Below are positions 36,085 to 44,668 of a DNA stretch of 64,000 nucleotides, piece by piece. Origin of the DNA: Sphingosinicella sp. BN140058 (GTDB lineage Bacteria; Pseudomonadota; Alphaproteobacteria; Sphingomonadales; Sphingomonadaceae); NCBI RefSeq assembly GCF_004135585.1, contig NZ_CP035501.1:310001-374000 (forward strand), written 5' to 3'. The position numbers and the translations under genes were made by a program. Every line of letters starts with the position of its first letter. The stretch's first letter is position 1. The notes beneath the pieces were generated by a model. The model was not told where the DNA came from. It saw nothing but the letters and a program-made list of their open reading frames with translations, and did no database searches.

Positions 36085-36933
36085 TTATTGGTTGTCAATT
36101 CCTGTCGTTCCGGCGCCGTGCCGCCACCCTCGCCCGCAGGTCCGCTCCAGCCAGTCGATGGCGAACGCGCAGATTGCCCGCGCGTCCACGAGCAACGATG
36201 GCGCATCGCCGACGGCGCCTTGCCGGCCCTGCCCCGTGGCAACGAAGGCGCGCACGACGTCTTCGAAATACTCCTCCGCCAGACCGTCGACGATCGGCGA
36301 CCCGGTGTCGAACTCCTCGACGAAGCGCCAGCGGACGCCGGCGGCCGTCGCGAACGGCACCTCGGTCCGCTTCATCCTCTTTCCAGGGATGTGCGCCAGA
36401 TGCTCGGCATGATGAAGCAAGGTCATCGTTTCCCAGGGCGCGCCGATCATCAGCACCTTGCCGCCCACCCCGACAAGCCGGGCCAGAGGCGAATTCTCGC
36501 CATAGCCATAGTCGATCGGGTGATCGTCGGTGAACGCTTCCGCACGTGCGCCGAGCGCGGCAACCGACGCGCCGGGATTACCGCTGCGCCGGGCTCCCGG
36601 CGTCGTGCGCAGGAACTCCGGCAGAACGCCGTTGTCGCGGATCGCCCGGGAGCGTTCCGAATCGAATGGCGGCACGTGCTCTCGCCACGCCTCCGGCACC
36701 CGGCCGGAGTCGTCGAGCAGATCCTCGTAGGCAGCGTCCCAGTCGGTGTAGACCAGGATGGTTCCGGAGGCCGCGACCGCATCGGACAAAGCGCCGATCA
36801 GCGCATCGGGGCCGCCGAGCAGCGGCCCACATCGTCCGACCGCGGCGTGGACCATGACGGAGTCTCCCGCGTCGATGCCGATCGCGCGCAGATCCGCGGC
36901 GAGCGACGCCCGGGTGTGGAAGGTCGTGTTCAA
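36085..36933 (-). CDS. AAC(3)-family aminoglycoside N-acetyltransferase-like protein
   Basis: 282 residues, the usual family length. Antibiotic_NAT (PF02522) features: GIDAGDSVMVHAAVGRCGPL at the start, GTILVYTDWDAAYEDLL, RSGNPGASVAALGARAEAFT, and the histidine region MTLLHHAEHLAHIPGKRM. The family acetylates the 3-amino group of aminoglycosides using acetyl-CoA, though chromosomal members can have other roles. No mobile-element sequence is adjacent, so this looks like a resident gene. It lies 16 bases after the GntR gene in the same direction, and may be co-transcribed with it. Confidence 0.85.
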   Translation of the reverse strand: MNTTFHTRASLAADLRAIGIDAGDSVMVHAAVGRCGPLLGGPDALIGALSDAVAASGTILVYTDWDAAYEDLLDDSGRVPEAWREHVPPFDSERSRAIRDNGVLPEFLRTTPGARRSGNPGASVAALGARAEAFTDDHPIDYGYGENSPLARLVGVGGKVLMIGAPWETMTLLHHAEHLAHIPGKRMKRTEVPFATAAGVRWRFVEEFDTGSPIVDGLAEEYFEDVVRAFVATGQGRQGAVGDAPSLLVDARAICAFAIDWLERTCGRGWRHGAGTTGIDNQ

Positions 36934-36949
36934 GACGGGTTGGCCGTGG

Positions 36950-37660
36950 TCATTGGCGATCGCGACGCTCGGCCTCGGCGACCAAGGTCATCACGTCGGT
37001 GATGATCTCGTGCATCGCCGCCTGGGCGGCCTCAGCATCCCTTGCCTCGATCGCGGCAAGCACGTCGTAATGCGCGGGCAGGCTCGCGGTTCGCCCCTTG
37101 AAGCGGTTGGTGAAGTGGATCGAGGTGCGCAAGGCCGTCTCCACGACGTCCCGAAACTGGGTGTAGAAGGGATTGGCCGAGGCTTCGAGCACCGCGACGT
37201 GAAAGGCGATATCGGCATCGAGAGGATCGTCGGCCCCGGTCTCTGCCGCTTCCATCCGGCGATAGCCCGCGCGCAACGCCCCGACGGCCTCGGCGCCCGC
37301 CCAGCGCGCGGCGAGCGCAGCCGCGGCAGGTTCGATGGCGATGCGCAATTCGCTGAACTGGCGCAGCAGCTCGAGCGAGAATTTACGCTCGAGCAGCCAG
37401 CGCAGCACGTCTGGATCGAACAGATTCCAGGCGGAGGCCGGCTGGACCGACGTTCCCTTGCGCGGCTTCGCGGTCAGCAGCCCCTTGGCGGTCAGCATCT
37501 TCACCGCCTCCCGGGTGACCGAGCGGCTGACCTGGTGCTCGTCGGCGAGCTCGGCCTCGGTGGGAAAGCGGATGTCATCATAGCGGCCGACGACGATCGC
37601 CTTGCCGAGCGCGTCGAGCATTCCGAACGTCAAATTACGCGGCGGCTCTGCGCCCATCAT
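36950..37660 (-). CDS. GntR/FadR-family transcriptional regulator
   Basis: 236 residues from the first of two adjacent ATGs, with GGGGAAG ahead. N-terminal winged helix (FPTEAELADEHQVSRSVTRE, then AVKMLTAKGLLTAKPRKGTS) and a C-terminal all-helical FCD domain whose metal/ligand site residues are visible (the Asp and His of LDADIAFHVAVLEASANPF, and LPAHYDVLAAIEARD). FCD regulators respond to sugar acids, galactonate, hexuronates and the like. Divergent from the SSS symporter with 222 bases between, which suggests it controls that transporter and possibly the glycan genes upstream. Confidence 0.9.
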   Translation of the reverse strand: MMGAEPPRNLTFGMLDALGKAIVVGRYDDIRFPTEAELADEHQVSRSVTREAVKMLTAKGLLTAKPRKGTSVQPASAWNLFDPDVLRWLLERKFSLELLRQFSELRIAIEPAAAALAARWAGAEAVGALRAGYRRMEAAETGADDPLDADIAFHVAVLEASANPFYTQFRDVVETALRTSIHFTNRFKGRTASLPAHYDVLAAIEARDAEAAQAAMHEIITDVMTLVAEAERRDRQ

Positions 37661-37742
37661 GTCTTCCCCTAAACCAAGCCGGCGTCGCAACGAGAGCGCG
37701 CCACCTGCGCGCAATCGCCGACTGGACACGGCCGATTAATCC

Positions 37743-37776
37743 TATAATTCCACACGCCGTGACGGCAACATTGCCG
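37743..37776. promoter_or_regulatory. putative -10 box and operator between GntR and symporter genes
   Basis: TATAAT at 37743-37748 is a perfect -10 hexamer on the symporter strand; the -35 region is weak (ACTGGA at 37721). Fifteen bases downstream, CGGCAA-CA-TTGCCG (37763-37776) is a 14-base dyad with perfect 6-base arms, well placed for repression of the symporter by the divergent GntR regulator. The assignment is positional, not experimental. Confidence 0.45.
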
Positions 37777-37882
37777 CACACAGTTTCGACACACCCGAGT
37801 CCCGCGGCGGTGGAAAGCCCGCCGGGGATCGGGACCATCCGACGCGGAGCCAATCCGCGCGGATTTCGCGGGAGGACCGGAC

Positions 37883-39514
37883 GTGCACCTTGCCACTATC
37901 GATATCGTCGTCGTGGTCGCCTACGCGATCGGCATCTTCCTGCTCGCGCAATATGTCAGCCGCGAAAAAGCGGGGCACGAAAAGGACACGTCCGACTATT
38001 TCCTGGCGTCGAAGTCGCTGCCATGGTGGGCGATCGGCGCGTCGCTGATCGCCGCCAACATCTCGGCCGAGCAGATCGTCGGCATGTCGGGATCGGGCTA
38101 CGTGATCGGTCTCGCGATCGCCTCCTACGAGTGGATGGCGGCACTCACCCTGCTGATCGTCGGCAAGTTCTTCCTGCCCATCTTCCTGCGCAACGGCATC
38201 TACACGATGCCCCAGTTCCTGGAGCAGCGCTTCGGCCGCAACATCAGGACGTTGATGGCCCTCTTCTGGCTGGCCCTCTACGTGTTCGTGAACCTGACCT
38301 CGATCATCTGGCTCGGCTCGATTGCGGTCAACCGCGTCGCCGGCGTCAACCAGGACGTCGCCATCTTCGCCCTGGGCGCCTTCGCTCTGCTGTATCAGCT
38401 GAAGGGCGGTCTCAAGGCCGTTGCGCTGACCGACATCGTCCAGGTCACCTTGCTGGTGATGGGCGGCCTGCTCGTATCCGGCATCACCCTGAACGAGATC
38501 GGCGGGGAGGCCGGGATCGTCGGCGGCTTCTCGACCCTGCTCCAGCGCCTGCCCGAGCATTTCGACATGATCCTCTCGCCCGACAGCCCGCACTACAAGG
38601 AGCTGCCGGGTATCTCGGTGCTGATCGGCGGCATGTGGATCGCCAACCTCAGCTACTGGGGCTTCAATCAATATATCATCCAGCGCGCGCTTGCCGCCAA
38701 GAACATCCAGGAAGCGCAGAAGGGCGTCGTCTTCGCCGCCTACTTGAAGCTGCTGATGCCGTTGATCGTGGTCGTGCCCGGCATCGCCGCCGTGATCCTG
38801 GCACCCGGCCTCGAAAAGCCCGACCAGGCCTATCCGACCATGCTGAGCTACCTGCCGGCAGGCATTCTCGGCCTCGTCTTCTCGGCGCTGGTGGCGGCGA
38901 TCATCGCCTCGACCGCATCGAAGATCAATTCGATCGCGACCATCTTCACCCTCGATCTCTACGCCAAGTTCAAGCGCGCGCCGGGCGTGCCGGTCCCGGA
39001 AGGCGACATCGCCGATGCCGCCGCCAGCACCAAGGATCCGGCGCAGGCGAAGCGCGAGCGTGAGCTCGTCCTCGTCGGCCGCATCGCTGCGGCTGTGTCG
39101 GTTGTCATCGCGGTGCTGGTCGCGCGCCCCCTGCTCGGCAAATCCGACCAGGCCTTCCAGTTTATCCAGGAATTCACCGGCTTCTTCACGCCGGGCATCG
39201 TCGTCATGTTCATGCTCGGCCTGTTCTGGAAGCGCGCCACCGAGGGCGGCGCCATCGCCGCTGCGGTCGCATCGGTGGTGCTGTCGTGGCTCGGCAAGGT
39301 GGCGGTTCCCGATCTGCCTTTCATGGATCGGATGGGCCTGGTCTTCCTTGCTTCGCTCGCACTGGCGGTGGTTGTGTCGCTGCTCACCCCGCATCGCGCC
39401 GACAAGAACATCATCGTCACTCGGGACGTCAGCTACGCGACGACCCCCTCGTTCAACATCGCCAGCCTCGGCGTGATCGTCATCCTGGTCGCTCTGTACG
39501 CGACCTATTGGTAA
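37883..39514 (+). CDS. SSS-family sodium:sugar-type symporter
   Basis: 543 residues from a GTG preceded by GGGAGGACC, about 13 membrane helices. Family markers are DYFLASKSLPWWAIGASLIA, NISAEQIVGMSGSGY, the sodium-site helix ALVAAIIASTASKINSIATI, and GFNQYIIQRALAAKN, which together point to the SLC5-like sugar branch (vSGLT-type: galactose, glucose, inositol). The window's mutarotase and alpha-galactosidase make galactose a reasonable but unproven substrate. Divergent from the GntR regulator. Both ends are intact. Confidence 0.9.
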   Translation: MHLATIDIVVVVAYAIGIFLLAQYVSREKAGHEKDTSDYFLASKSLPWWAIGASLIAANISAEQIVGMSGSGYVIGLAIASYEWMAALTLLIVGKFFLPIFLRNGIYTMPQFLEQRFGRNIRTLMALFWLALYVFVNLTSIIWLGSIAVNRVAGVNQDVAIFALGAFALLYQLKGGLKAVALTDIVQVTLLVMGGLLVSGITLNEIGGEAGIVGGFSTLLQRLPEHFDMILSPDSPHYKELPGISVLIGGMWIANLSYWGFNQYIIQRALAAKNIQEAQKGVVFAAYLKLLMPLIVVVPGIAAVILAPGLEKPDQAYPTMLSYLPAGILGLVFSALVAAIIASTASKINSIATIFTLDLYAKFKRAPGVPVPEGDIADAAASTKDPAQAKRERELVLVGRIAAAVSVVIAVLVARPLLGKSDQAFQFIQEFTGFFTPGIVVMFMLGLFWKRATEGGAIAAAVASVVLSWLGKVAVPDLPFMDRMGLVFLASLALAVVVSLLTPHRADKNIIVTRDVSYATTPSFNIASLGVIVILVALYATYW

Positions 39515-39544
39515 GCGCCGATCCGCCCCGAGCGCGGAGCAAAG

Positions 39545-39748
39545 CTAGACCCCGTTCACGTCCGCGAGCCCGTTGGCGCCGTCGGTCACGCCATTGTCGG
39601 TGAGATCCGCACCCGGCGCGCCGGTGGCGCCGAATGGGTCCTCGGAAATGGCGTTGGCGTCCGCCGCCGAGTTTTCGGAACCGCCATTGTCGCCGCAGGC
39701 GGCAAGCGCGAGACCTGCGGCGAGGAAGATGTGCTTGGGTGCGCGCAT
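39545..39748 (-). CDS. small Asn/Asp/Gly-rich lipoprotein
   Basis: 67 residues; ATG 39748 has CAGGAG ahead. The lipobox LAAC follows a hydrophobic leader (MRAPKHIFLAAGLALAAC), so the protein should be lipidated and anchored after the cysteine. The mature 50 residues are low complexity (GDNGGSENSAADANAISEDP, ending DGANGLADVNGV), likely unstructured. A similar small lipoprotein occurs at 62691-62954. Function unknown. Confidence 0.7.
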   Translation of the reverse strand: MRAPKHIFLAAGLALAACGDNGGSENSAADANAISEDPFGATGAPGADLTDNGVTDGANGLADVNGV

Positions 39749-39868
39749 GACCGTCTCCTGTTGAGGCGAGGACAACATCGGACCTGACGGGTTCGATCCT
39801 TCCCGCCCGGGCTGGATTATCTCGCCCCCCGCCGGTAAGGCGCGGCGATCAATCGAGAAAGGACCACC

Positions 39869-40585
39869 ATGCGCCCATCCGGACGCGCGCCCGACCAGAT
39901 GCGCGAGATCGTCATGGAGGCGGGATTCACCCGTCATGCCGAGGGAAGCTGCCTTATTTCCTTCGGCGACACGCGCGTGCTGTGCACCGCTTCGGTCGAG
40001 ACAAATCTGCCGCCCTGGCTGCGCGGGAAGGGCAAGGGCTGGGTGACGGCAGAATATGGCATGCTGCCCCGCGCCACCCACACGCGCGGCCGCCGCGAGG
40101 CGGCGTCGGGCAAGCAATCCGGCCGCACGCAGGAAATCCAGCGCCTGATCGGCCGCTCGCTGCGCGCTGTGGTCGATCTCGAGAAACTCGGCGAGCGCCA
40201 GATTACCCTCGACTGCGACGTCATCCAGGCGGACGGCGGCACCCGGACGGCGGCCATCTCCGGCGCCTGGGTCGCACTCCGCATCGCCATCGACGGAATC
40301 ATGAAGCAGGGCCTGCTCAATGTCGATCCGATCCGCGACAAGGTCGCGGCGGTGAGCTGCGGCATCTACAACGGCACGGCCGTGCTCGATCTCGATTATG
40401 ACGAGGATTCAAACGCCGGCGCCGACGGCAATTTCGTGCTGACCGGCAACGGCAACATCGTCGAGGCACAGGCGACGGCGGAAGGCGAGACGTATGACGA
40501 GGAAGGGCTGCTCCGGTTGCTTCGTCTCGCCCGCATCGGCTGTACCCAGATATTCGCAGCGCAGGATCGGGCGACCGGACGATGA
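39869..40585 (+). CDS. rph: ribonuclease PH
   Basis: 238 residues, full length. Phosphorolytic 3'-to-5' exoribonuclease that trims tRNA 3' ends. Recognisable signatures are [40 protein letters not shown], the basic stretch [20 protein letters not shown] and the phosphate-site region [27 protein letters not shown] precedes the ATG. Its stop overlaps the start of rdgB by ATGA, the common rph-rdgB-hemW order of alphaproteobacteria. Confidence 0.97.
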   Translation: MRPSGRAPDQMREIVMEAGFTRHAEGSCLISFGDTRVLCTASVETNLPPWLRGKGKGWVTAEYGMLPRATHTRGRREAASGKQSGRTQEIQRLIGRSLRAVVDLEKLGERQITLDCDVIQADGGTRTAAISGAWVALRIAIDGIMKQGLLNVDPIRDKVAAVSCGIYNGTAVLDLDYDEDSNAGADGNFVLTGNGNIVEAQATAEGETYDEEGLLRLLRLARIGCTQIFAAQDRATGR

Positions 40586-41229
40586 GAAAGCTCGAGGCCG
40601 GGCGACTGGTCATCGCCAGCCACAATCAGGGCAAGGTCCGCGAGATACGCGACCTGCTCGGCCCCTACGGCATCGAACCGGTCTCGGCGGCCGAGCTCGA
40701 CCTGCCCGAGCCGGAGGAAATCGGCACCACCTTCGTCGACAATGCCGATCTCAAGGCGCGGCAGGCGGCGGATCTCAGCGGTCTGCCCGCGCTCGCCGAC
40801 GATAGCGGCCTGTGCGTCGAAGCGCTCGGCAACCGCCCCGGCATCTTCTCGGCGCGCTGGGCGCTCGGCGGCGACCCGGCCGTGGCACCGGAAGCCGGCC
40901 CCGGCGAAATCACCGGCGACCGCGACTTCAACCGCGCCATGCGCCGAGTCCATGACGAACTGGAGGCGCTCGGGCCCGAGACCGGCAGGAATGCACATTT
41001 CGTATGCGCATTGGCAGTGGTGTGGCCGGATGGGCGAAGCGAATGGTTCGAGGGCCGCGTCGACGGCGTTCTGGTCTGGCCGCCACGGGGCGACAAGGGC
41101 TTCGGCTACGATGCGATGTTCCAGCCGGCCGGACACGATCTGACGTTCGGCGAAATGGATCCGGACGCGAAGCATGCGATCAGCCATCGCGCCGATGCGT
41201 TCAGGAAGCTGGTCGAAGCCTTGCTGTGA
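40582..41229 (+). CDS. rdgB: XTP/dITP pyrophosphatase (RdgB/HAM1)
   Basis: 215 residues. Removes inosine and xanthosine triphosphates by cleaving them to monophosphates. The N-terminal [18 protein letters not shown] (substrate loop with S-H-N-x-G-K), the metal-binding [20 protein letters not shown] and the C-terminal [13 protein letters not shown], then [10 protein letters not shown] are all typical. Translation is coupled to rph. hemW follows with 26 bases between stop and the chosen start. Confidence 0.97.
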   Translation: MRKLEAGRLVIASHNQGKVREIRDLLGPYGIEPVSAAELDLPEPEEIGTTFVDNADLKARQAADLSGLPALADDSGLCVEALGNRPGIFSARWALGGDPAVAPEAGPGEITGDRDFNRAMRRVHDELEALGPETGRNAHFVCALAVVWPDGRSEWFEGRVDGVLVWPPRGDKGFGYDAMFQPAGHDLTFGEMDPDAKHAISHRADAFRKLVEALL

Positions 41230-41255
41230 GCCGGGTCACGCCTTTCGAGGCTCGG

Positions 41256-42614
41256 ATGCCCGTTTCCGAGGGAACAGCATTAGATCCTCCCCGGCACGGG
41301 AAGGGGGACCGCCTGCAAGGCGGTGGAGGGGGTTCGGAGACCCACTCCGAGCGGGGTAATAAGAGCTTCGGAGCGGGTCTCGGCACCCCCTCCACCACCG
41401 CCTTGCGGCGGCGGTCCCCCTCCCCGTCCCGGGGAGGATCTTCCGAGCGTGATAGCGGAGCCCGCTTCTCCGACTCCCTTGCGCCTGCAGGCCAGGAAAC
41501 CCCGCCGCTGGCGCTCTACGTCCATTGGCCGTTCTGCGTCTCGAAATGCCCCTATTGCGACTTCAACAGCCACGTTCGCGAGGCAGTCGATCAAGAGGTC
41601 TGGCGCGACGCGCTGCTGCGCGACCTCGCGCATGAGGCGCGCGTCTATCCCGGCCGGGCGCCGCTCGGCTCGATCTTCTTCGGCGGCGGCACGCCGTCGC
41701 TGATGCCGCCGGAGACGGTGGCGGCGCTGATCGCGGCGGCCGAGCGGCATTGGGGGTTTGCCGACGGCATCGAGATCACGCTCGAGGCCAATCCGTCCTC
41801 CGTCGAGGCGGCACGTTTTGCCGATCTCGCCGCCGCCGGCGTCAACCGCGTCTCGCTCGGCCTGCAGGCGCTCGACGACGAGGTGCTGCGCTTCCTCGGC
41901 CGCGCCCACGGCGTCGCGGAGGGTCTCGCTGCCCTCGACACCGCCCAGCGCGTGTTCGAGCGGGTCAGCTTCGACCTGATCTACGCCCGGCCCGGCCAGA
42001 GCGCCGACGCGTGGGAGGCGGAACTGCGTCGCGCGCTCGGTTTCGGCACCGGCCACCTCTCGCTCTACCAGTTGACCATTGAACCCGGCACCCGCTTCGC
42101 AGCCCTCGCCGCGAAAGGCGAATTGCCGACTCTGGACCCGGACGAGGCGGCGTCGCTCTACGAGATGACCCAGGCGATCACCGGCACCGCCGGCCTCCCC
42201 GCCTACGAAGTCTCCAACCACGCGCGGCCCGGCGAGGAGAGCCGGCACAACCTCGCTTACTGGCGTTACAATCCTTATCTCGGCGTCGGCCCGGGTGCCC
42301 ACGGCCGCCGCGGCCACGCGTCGACTCAGCGTCACAAGAAACCGGAAAACTGGCTGAAAGCGCTCGGACGCAACGGCCATGGCATCGTCGAAGAGGCGGC
42401 GCTCAGCGCCGACGACGAAGCGCTCGAGACTCTGCTGATGGGAATAAGGCTGCGCGAGGGCGTGACGCTGGCGCGGATCGAGCGGGCGCTGGATGCCAAG
42501 GGTCTAGCGCGGATGGAGCGGCAGGGCTTCGTCGAACGCCGCGACGGGCGACTGTTCGCCAGGTCCGATGGGATGCTGCTGCTGGACGGGATCCTGGCGG
42601 AGCTCGCCGCTTAA
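41256..42614 (+). CDS. hemW: HemW-type radical SAM protein with repeat-derived N-terminal extension
   Basis: The HemW core runs from about 41505 (PLALYVHWPFCVSKCPYCDF), with the C-x3-C-x2-C iron-sulfur motif and SAM region FFGGGTPSLM; HemW binds haem and helps its insertion. No ATG, GTG or TTG lies directly before this core. The nearest in-frame starts are ATG 41256, with GAGG six bases ahead, and TTG 41403. Between 41256 and the core is the palindromic element at 41281-41442, so starting at 41256 yields about 80 extra residues translated from repeat DNA (452 total against about 380 usual). The sequence stays in frame throughout. Confidence 0.85.
   Translation: MPVSEGTALDPPRHGKGDRLQGGGGGSETHSERGNKSFGAGLGTPSTTALRRRSPSPSRGGSSERDSGARFSDSLAPAGQETPPLALYVHWPFCVSKCPYCDFNSHVREAVDQEVWRDALLRDLAHEARVYPGRAPLGSIFFGGGTPSLMPPETVAALIAAAERHWGFADGIEITLEANPSSVEAARFADLAAAGVNRVSLGLQALDDEVLRFLGRAHGVAEGLAALDTAQRVFERVSFDLIYARPGQSADAWEAELRRALGFGTGHLSLYQLTIEPGTRFAALAAKGELPTLDPDEAASLYEMTQAITGTAGLPAYEVSNHARPGEESRHNLAYWRYNPYLGVGPGAHGRRGHASTQRHKKPENWLKALGRNGHGIVEEAALSADDEALETLLMGIRLREGVTLARIERALDAKGLARMERQGFVERRDGRLFARSDGMLLLDGILAELAA
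41281..41442. repeat. long imperfect palindromic (REP/MITE-like) element
   Basis: Left arm from 41281 (TAGATCCTCCCCGGCACGGG onward) pairs with the reverse complement of the right arm ending at 41442 (CGGGGAGGATCTT). Outer arms match at nearly every position for over 30 bases, and the symmetry continues inward with small indels through GGCGGTGG...CCACCACCGCC and CGGAGACCC...GGGTCTCGG to a loop near 41355-41365. It could extrude a very long hairpin. No transposase is nearby, so it would be non-autonomous. Confidence 0.8.
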
Positions 42615-42624
42615 GCTCGTCCGC

Positions 42625-43824
42625 TCAGTCGAACTCGCGCGCCGCGGGGGAGACCACCTTGGTTCCGGTTGCAGTGACCTCGCGCACCTCGAGCGCGCGC
42701 TCGGCGACGCCGCCGGCGCCGAATCGGAAGGCGCCGTCGATGCCGGTGAAGCCGACACGATCGCGGAGTTCGCCTTCCGGGAACGGCCGGCCGAAGCGCC
42801 AGGTCTTGCCGACTCGGACGGCGAGCAGGACCGCGTCATAGCCGAGGCTTGCGAGCCGATAGGGATTGGCGCCGTAGCGCGCCCGGTAGCGGGTGCGTAG
42901 CTGCTCGAACATCGCATCCGACGGCGCCGCATACCAGGCGCCCCGCAGGCCCGGAGTCTTGCCGAGATCGGTCTCGGTCGACCAGAGTTCGGTGCCGAGG
43001 ATTCTTGCGCTGCCGCTCGGGCCGTTGCGCAGGGTCGGTGCCGCGGTGATCGCGGTACGGCCGCTGTCGGCGATCACGATCGCGTCCCACGTCCCTTGCG
43101 TGTTGAGCTTGACGATGGCGCTGCGCAGCCCGGGAATGCCGCGATCGAAGCTCTGCATGCCGACCAGACGCCCGCCGCCGCGGTTGACCGCATCGATCAT
43201 CGCCTGCCCGGCACGACGGCCGTACACTCCCGCCGGAGTCAGGGCCGCGAACCGCTCGACGCCTTCGCTGCGGGCGTAGCGGACCACGCGCGAAATCGAC
43301 TGTGCCGGCGTGAAGCCCATCAGATAGGTGCCGGCGCCGGCAACGCTGGCATCGTTCGAGAAAGCGACGACAGGAATGCGGGCGCGGGACGCGATCGGCG
43401 CAGCCGCGCGCACGTCTTCCGCCAGAAGAGGTCCGAGAAAGAGGCGATTGCCGTCGGCGACGGCCTGATTGGCCGCGGTCTCGGCGCCTTTGGCGGTGTC
43501 GTAGACGGTGATCCGGATGCGATCGCCGCCGCTGTCGAGCAAAGCGAGATTGGCGGCGTTGGCGATCGATTGCCCGACTCCGGCATTGCCGCCGGTGAGC
43601 GGGACCAGCACGGCGATGCGATGGCGGTCCGCGTCCTGCGGCAGCCCGGTCGTGGTGTCCGGGCCCAACTCGGGCTCTTCGGTTTCCGGCCTGGTCGGCT
43701 CGGGCGGACGCCGAGGCCCGGCCGAAGGCACCAACTGACAGGCGGAAAGCGACAGCACGATCAACGATGCGCCAAGCGCGATGAACGACCGCCGCGCTTG
43801 CGGCCGGTATGTCTGCTCTGCCAT
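42625..43824 (-). CDS. LpoA-like penicillin-binding-protein activator lipoprotein
   Basis: 399 residues. ATG 43824 is preceded by GAGG; two earlier in-frame ATGs are possible. The leader ends in a lipobox (LSLSAC), then a Pro/Glu-rich linker, then a type I periplasmic-binding fold (RIAVLVPLTGGNAGVGQSIA, NRLFLGPLLAEDVRAAAPIA, GTYLMGFTPAQSISRVVRYA) of the Peripla_BP_6 class. Alphaproteobacterial proteins of this form are annotated as PBP activators of the LpoA C-domain type, acting at the outer membrane on peptidoglycan synthases. It is head to head with rsmI, as in many proteobacteria. A class A PBP is encoded 3.3 kb away. Confidence 0.8.
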   Translation of the reverse strand: MAEQTYRPQARRSFIALGASLIVLSLSACQLVPSAGPRRPPEPTRPETEEPELGPDTTTGLPQDADRHRIAVLVPLTGGNAGVGQSIANAANLALLDSGGDRIRITVYDTAKGAETAANQAVADGNRLFLGPLLAEDVRAAAPIASRARIPVVAFSNDASVAGAGTYLMGFTPAQSISRVVRYARSEGVERFAALTPAGVYGRRAGQAMIDAVNRGGGRLVGMQSFDRGIPGLRSAIVKLNTQGTWDAIVIADSGRTAITAAPTLRNGPSGSARILGTELWSTETDLGKTPGLRGAWYAAPSDAMFEQLRTRYRARYGANPYRLASLGYDAVLLAVRVGKTWRFGRPFPEGELRDRVGFTGIDGAFRFGAGGVAERALEVREVTATGTKVVSPAAREFD

Positions 43825-44668
43825 GACCTCGTCCCTCATGCACACGCCCCTCGAACCCGGCCTCTATATCGTCGCGACGCCGATCGGCAATCTTTCCGAT
43901 CTGAGCCCGCGCGCCGCGGCGACCCTGTCGGCCGCCGATCTGATCGCGGTGGAGGACAGCCGCGTCACCGCCAAATTGCTGAGCCATATCGGCGTGAAGC
44001 GGCCGATGGTGCCCTACCATGATCACAATGCCGACCGGGTACGCCCGGAGTTGCTCGCCCGCATGCGGGACGGCGCGGTTGCGCTCGTCTCCGACGCGGG
44101 CACGCCGCTCATCTCCGACCCGGGCTACAAGCTGGTGCGCGATGCCCGCGCGGCCGGCATCCCGGTCACCACCATTCCGGGCCCCTCGGCGGTCGTCTCG
44201 GCCCTGACGCTCGCCGGCCTGCCGACCGACCGCTTCCTGTTTCTCGGCTTCCTGCCGCCCAAAGGCGGGCCCCGCGCAAGTGCGATCGCCGAAGTGGCGG
44301 GCATCCGCGCCACCCTGGTTCTTTACGAAAGCGGCCCGCGGCTCGGATCGATGCTCCAGGCGCTCTACGACGGTCTCGGCGACCGCGAGGCAGCCGTGGT
44401 GCGCGAGATCAGCAAGAGATTCGAAGAGACCGCGACCGGCACCTTGTCGGAGCTCGCCGCGCGCTATGCCGACGCCCCGCCGAAGGGCGAGATCGTGATC
44501 GTCGTCGGACCGCCGGGCGCTGCCGAACCGGCCGGCGAGGCGGACATCGACGCGGCGCTGCGCGCGGCGATGGCGCAGCTGTCCCCGTCGCGGGCAGCGG
44601 CGGAGGTCGCGGAGCAGCTCGGCGTGCCGAAAAGGCTTGCTTACGAACGGGCGCTGAAGCTCAAATGA
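43823..44668 (+). CDS. rsmI: 16S rRNA (cytidine1402-2'-O)-methyltransferase
   Basis: 281 residues from ATG 43823; ATG 43838 is an alternative five codons on. Tetrapyrrole-methylase fold: GLYIVATPIGNLSDLSPRAA, VEDSRVTAKLL, LVSDAGTPLISDPGYKLVRD, and IPVTTIPGPSAVVSALTLAG are the RsmI/YraL signatures. It methylates the ribose of C1402 in the decoding centre. The start codon shares bases with the start codon of the divergent LpoA-like gene (CATG at 43822-43825). The yraN gene overlaps its stop. Confidence 0.95.
   Translation: MTSSLMHTPLEPGLYIVATPIGNLSDLSPRAAATLSAADLIAVEDSRVTAKLLSHIGVKRPMVPYHDHNADRVRPELLARMRDGAVALVSDAGTPLISDPGYKLVRDARAAGIPVTTIPGPSAVVSALTLAGLPTDRFLFLGFLPPKGGPRASAIAEVAGIRATLVLYESGPRLGSMLQALYDGLGDREAAVVREISKRFEETATGTLSELAARYADAPPKGEIVIVVGPPGAAEPAGEADIDAALRAAMAQLSPSRAAAEVAEQLGVPKRLAYERALKLK

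Noticed and set aside
36085..36933. AAC(3)-like gene as part of an acquired resistance cassette
   Set aside because: No integron site, transposase or composition change was seen around it; it looks like a resident chromosomal gene.
39785..39830. GGGTTCGATCC followed by a GC-rich end, like the T-arm and 3' end of a tRNA
   Set aside because: The T-stem does not pair (ACGGG against CTTCC), there is no CCA end, and no anticodon or D-arm could be built on either strand.
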